Of a DNA stretch of 64,000 nt, positions 62,387-64,000 are shown piece by piece. The DNA comes from Parvimonas sp015257355 (GTDB lineage: Bacteria; Bacillota; Clostridia; Tissierellales; Peptoniphilaceae): NCBI RefSeq assembly GCF_050262165.1, contig NZ_CP189844.1; one strand, given 5' to 3'. Under the pieces are notes generated by a model. The model had not been told where the DNA came from, searched no databases, and saw only the letters and a program-made list of their open reading frames with translations. Both the position numbers and the translations under genes were made by a program. Positions within the stretch are counted from its first letter, which is position 1; every line of letters starts with the position of its first letter.

Positions 62387-62402
62387 TGTTTCACGTGAAA
62401 CA
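62387..62402. promoter_or_regulatory. parS: parS site 1
   Basis: TGTTTCACGTGAAACA, exact 16-base palindrome bound by ParB/Spo0J. Confidence 0.97.
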
Positions 62403-62419
62403 AAAAAATTTTAAAGCTA

Positions 62420-62435
62420 TGTTTCACGTGAAACA
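62420..62435. promoter_or_regulatory. parS: parS site 2
   Basis: Second exact TGTTTCACGTGAAACA, 33 bases after site 1. Confidence 0.97.
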
Positions 62436-62455
62436 TAAAATTTATATTTATGTAT

Positions 62456-62471
62456 TGTTTCACGTGAAACA
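62456..62471. promoter_or_regulatory. parS: parS site 3
   Basis: Third exact TGTTTCACGTGAAACA, 36 bases after site 2. Three sites in 85 bases beside parAB form a compact ParB loading zone. Confidence 0.97.
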
Positions 62472-62550
62472 TTTTATATAAAAAAAGAAATATAATGAAT
62501 TTGTAAAAAAAATAATTATATGTTTTTAAAATTTTTAACTAATTTTATGT

Positions 62551-62556
62551 TATAAT
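62551..62556 (+). promoter_or_regulatory. Extended -10 of the parAB promoter
   Basis: TGTTATAAT, with the TG extension; no clear -35. About 50 bases before parA, downstream of the parS sites. Confidence 0.5.
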
Positions 62557-62607
62557 TATATATATTATATATAAATAGAAGAAAAATATAAAAACAAAGG
62601 AAATATT

Positions 62608-63402
62608 ATGAAGATTTTTGATGCTTTTAAAAAGAAAAAGGAAATGAGAGTAATCTCTGTGTTTAACCAAAAGGGTGGCGTAGGCAAAACAACAACAGTT
62701 GTAAATCTTGCTTCTGCTTTAGGTTTTAATAAAAAGAAGGTATTAGTTATAGATATGGATCCTCAAGGTAATTCTACTTCAGGTTTAGGAGTAGAAGAGC
62801 CAGAGGTAACTATTTATGATGTTTTAACTCACGAGAAAGAAATAAAAGACACTATTATTCAGACTAAATCAAAGAATGTTGATTTAATTCCAGCTAATGC
62901 TGATTTGTGTGGTCTAGAAATTGAACTTTTAAGTGTAGATAAAAAAGAATATCTATTAAAGGAAGAATTGTCTAAAATTCCTGAGAATTATGATTTCATA
63001 ATTATAGACTGTCCGCCATCATTAAGTGTGCTTAGTATAAACTCTCTAGTATCATCACATAGTGTGTTGATTCCTATACAATGTGAGTACTATGCCTTAG
63101 AGGGCGTTAGTCAACTTATGAATACGGTTAATATAATAAGGAAGGGTTTAAATCCAGAATTAGAAATAGAAGGGGTATTACTAACAATGTATGATTCTAG
63201 AAATAATTTATCTGAGGACGTAAAGAACGAAACAGAGAATTATTTTAAGGATAAACTATTTGATACAGTTATCCCTAGAAATATAAGACTTGCAGAAGCG
63301 CCAAGTTTCGGAGAAAGTATAATATATTATGATAAAAATTCAAAAGGAGCTATTGCTTATTTATCTTTAGCTAAAGAATTAATAAAGAATAGGAGAAAAT
63401 AA
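62608..63402 (+). CDS. parA: Chromosome partitioning ATPase ParA (Soj)
   Basis: 264 residues. Deviant Walker A FNQKGGVGKTTTVVNLASAL, Walker A' VLVIDMDPQGNSTSGLG, Walker B FIIIDCPPSLSVLSINSL, and the C-terminal IPRNIRLAEAPSFGESI block. Works with ParB-parS to segregate the origin and regulate initiation. ATG 62608 follows AAAGGA. An N-terminal Lys-rich extension (KIFDAFKKKKEM) precedes the usual RVISVFNQKGG start, slightly longer than Soj. Overlaps parB by one base. Confidence 0.96.
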   Translation: MKIFDAFKKKKEMRVISVFNQKGGVGKTTTVVNLASALGFNKKKVLVIDMDPQGNSTSGLGVEEPEVTIYDVLTHEKEIKDTIIQTKSKNVDLIPANADLCGLEIELLSVDKKEYLLKEELSKIPENYDFIIIDCPPSLSVLSINSLVSSHSVLIPIQCEYYALEGVSQLMNTVNIIRKGLNPELEIEGVLLTMYDSRNNLSEDVKNETENYFKDKLFDTVIPRNIRLAEAPSFGESIIYYDKNSKGAIAYLSLAKELIKNRRK

Positions 63403-64000
63403 TGAAGAAAAAAGGACTAGGCAGAGGTCTAGGATCTCTTTTAAGAGATGAAGACTTTATTACTGATGAAAATTTATTAACTGTTGATTTAGATAAGTTA
63501 ATGGCTAGAGAAGATCAACCGAGAAAGAGTTTTGATGATGATAGTTTAAAGGAATTAGCTAATTCCATTAAAGCAGACGGAGTAATTCAACCAATTGTTG
63601 TTAGAAAGGTTGATGATAAATACGAAATTATTGCAGGTGAAAGAAGATTTAGAGCTTCAAAGCTTGCAGGACTTGAAAAAGTTCCAGTTGTTGTTAAAAA
63701 TGTTACTGATAGAAAGGCGAGAGAACTTGCATTAGTTGAAAATATTCAAAGAGAGGACTTAAATCCTATTGAAGAAGCTATTTCGCTTAAAACTCTAATG
63801 GAAGAATATAAACTTACTCAACAAGAGCTTTCTGATATAATTGGAAAGAGTAGATCATATATTGCTAATAATCTAAGACTTTTAAATCTTTCTGACCATA
63901 TTAAAGAGTATTTGATTCGTGGAGAATTAAGTCCAAGTCAGGGAAGAACATTACTTTCTTTAGAAACTGATGAAGAAAGAAATAAATATCTTGATAAGCT
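63402..64000 (+). CDS. parB: Chromosome partitioning protein ParB (Spo0J), 5' part
   Basis: First ~199 residues; the gene runs off the window. Starts MKKKGLGRGLGSLL, then the ParB N-terminal CTP-binding/hydrolysis region with PRKSFDDDSLKELANSIKADGVIQPI and box II AGERRFRASKLAG, LVENIQREDLNPIEEA, then the helix-turn-helix (LTQQELSDIIGKSRSYIANNLRLL) that reads parS. ATG 63402 overlaps the parA TAA (TAATG). RBS AGGAGAAAATA. Confidence 0.96.
   Translation, partial: MKKKGLGRGLGSLLRDEDFITDENLLTVDLDKLMAREDQPRKSFDDDSLKELANSIKADGVIQPIVVRKVDDKYEIIAGERRFRASKLAGLEKVPVVVKNVTDRKARELALVENIQREDLNPIEEAISLKTLMEEYKLTQQELSDIIGKSRSYIANNLRLLNLSDHIKEYLIRGELSPSQGRTLLSLETDEERNKYLDK

Overview
This window comes from a low-GC Gram-positive anaerobe, most likely a Parvimonas/Peptoniphilaceae-type member of the Firmicutes. 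The evidence is strong AT bias, AGGAGG-type ribosome sites, LPXTG-like surface proteins with class C sortases, lipobox lipoproteins, a TPP riboswitch driving an ECF thiamine S-component, and an mnmG-rsmG-...-parA-parB block with three perfect parS sites. That block places the right end close to the chromosomal origin. No tRNA, rRNA or CRISPR array is visible. The taxon is inferred from gene content; no search was run.

Layout: (1) 1-6962, four tandem oligopeptide-type ABC transporter lipoproteins on the minus strand, two broken by frameshifts. Three share a strong promoter and a 5' leader that folds into three hairpins with compensating substitutions. (2) 7201-9569, a PadR / HAAS (DUF1700) / DUF4097-like envelope module. 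(3) 9914-16623, an Spx/ArsC-like protein, an M3 oligoendopeptidase, a lipoprotein, a small membrane protein, and fumC-aspA behind a duplicated array of hairpins. (4) 17266-21994, two six-domain Cna-B surface proteins. (5) 22369-26079, a short HD hydrolase, rplM-rpsI behind a structured leader, a glycerophosphodiesterase, and TPP riboswitch-thiT. (6) 26132-31509, two LPKTN-type surface proteins. (7) 32550-47943, a pilus island: minor and major pilins, two VWA tip adhesins, three class C sortases, and two copies of one IS3-family element, each sitting in the loop of an adhesin terminator. (8) 49129-52145, an ABC-F ATPase and a small cassette DUF1659 / DUF2922 / YvrJ / phage-type endolysin. (9) 52305-57636, a YhhN-like membrane protein, a Gate-domain transporter-like protein, rpiB-gpsA-membrane protein, and a small sigma factor. 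(10) 58187-64000, mnmG, rsmG, an SH3/NlpC-P60 cell-wall hydrolase with WalR-like boxes upstream, parS sites, parA and the start of parB.

The window is dominated by envelope functions: peptide capture and peptide hydrolysis, covalently anchored adhesins, pilus assembly and wall hydrolases. Intergenic space is filled by a dispersed family of imperfect palindromic repeats (22.2, 22.8-23.3, 31.7-32.4, 48.3-49.0, 53.0-53.7 and 57.6-58.1 kb). Two of these clusters bracket the pilus island.

The best candidates for undescribed biology are the covarying leader RNA shared by the peptide-binding lipoprotein genes, the DUF1659-DUF2922-YvrJ-endolysin cassette, and the covarying hairpin array upstream of fumC.
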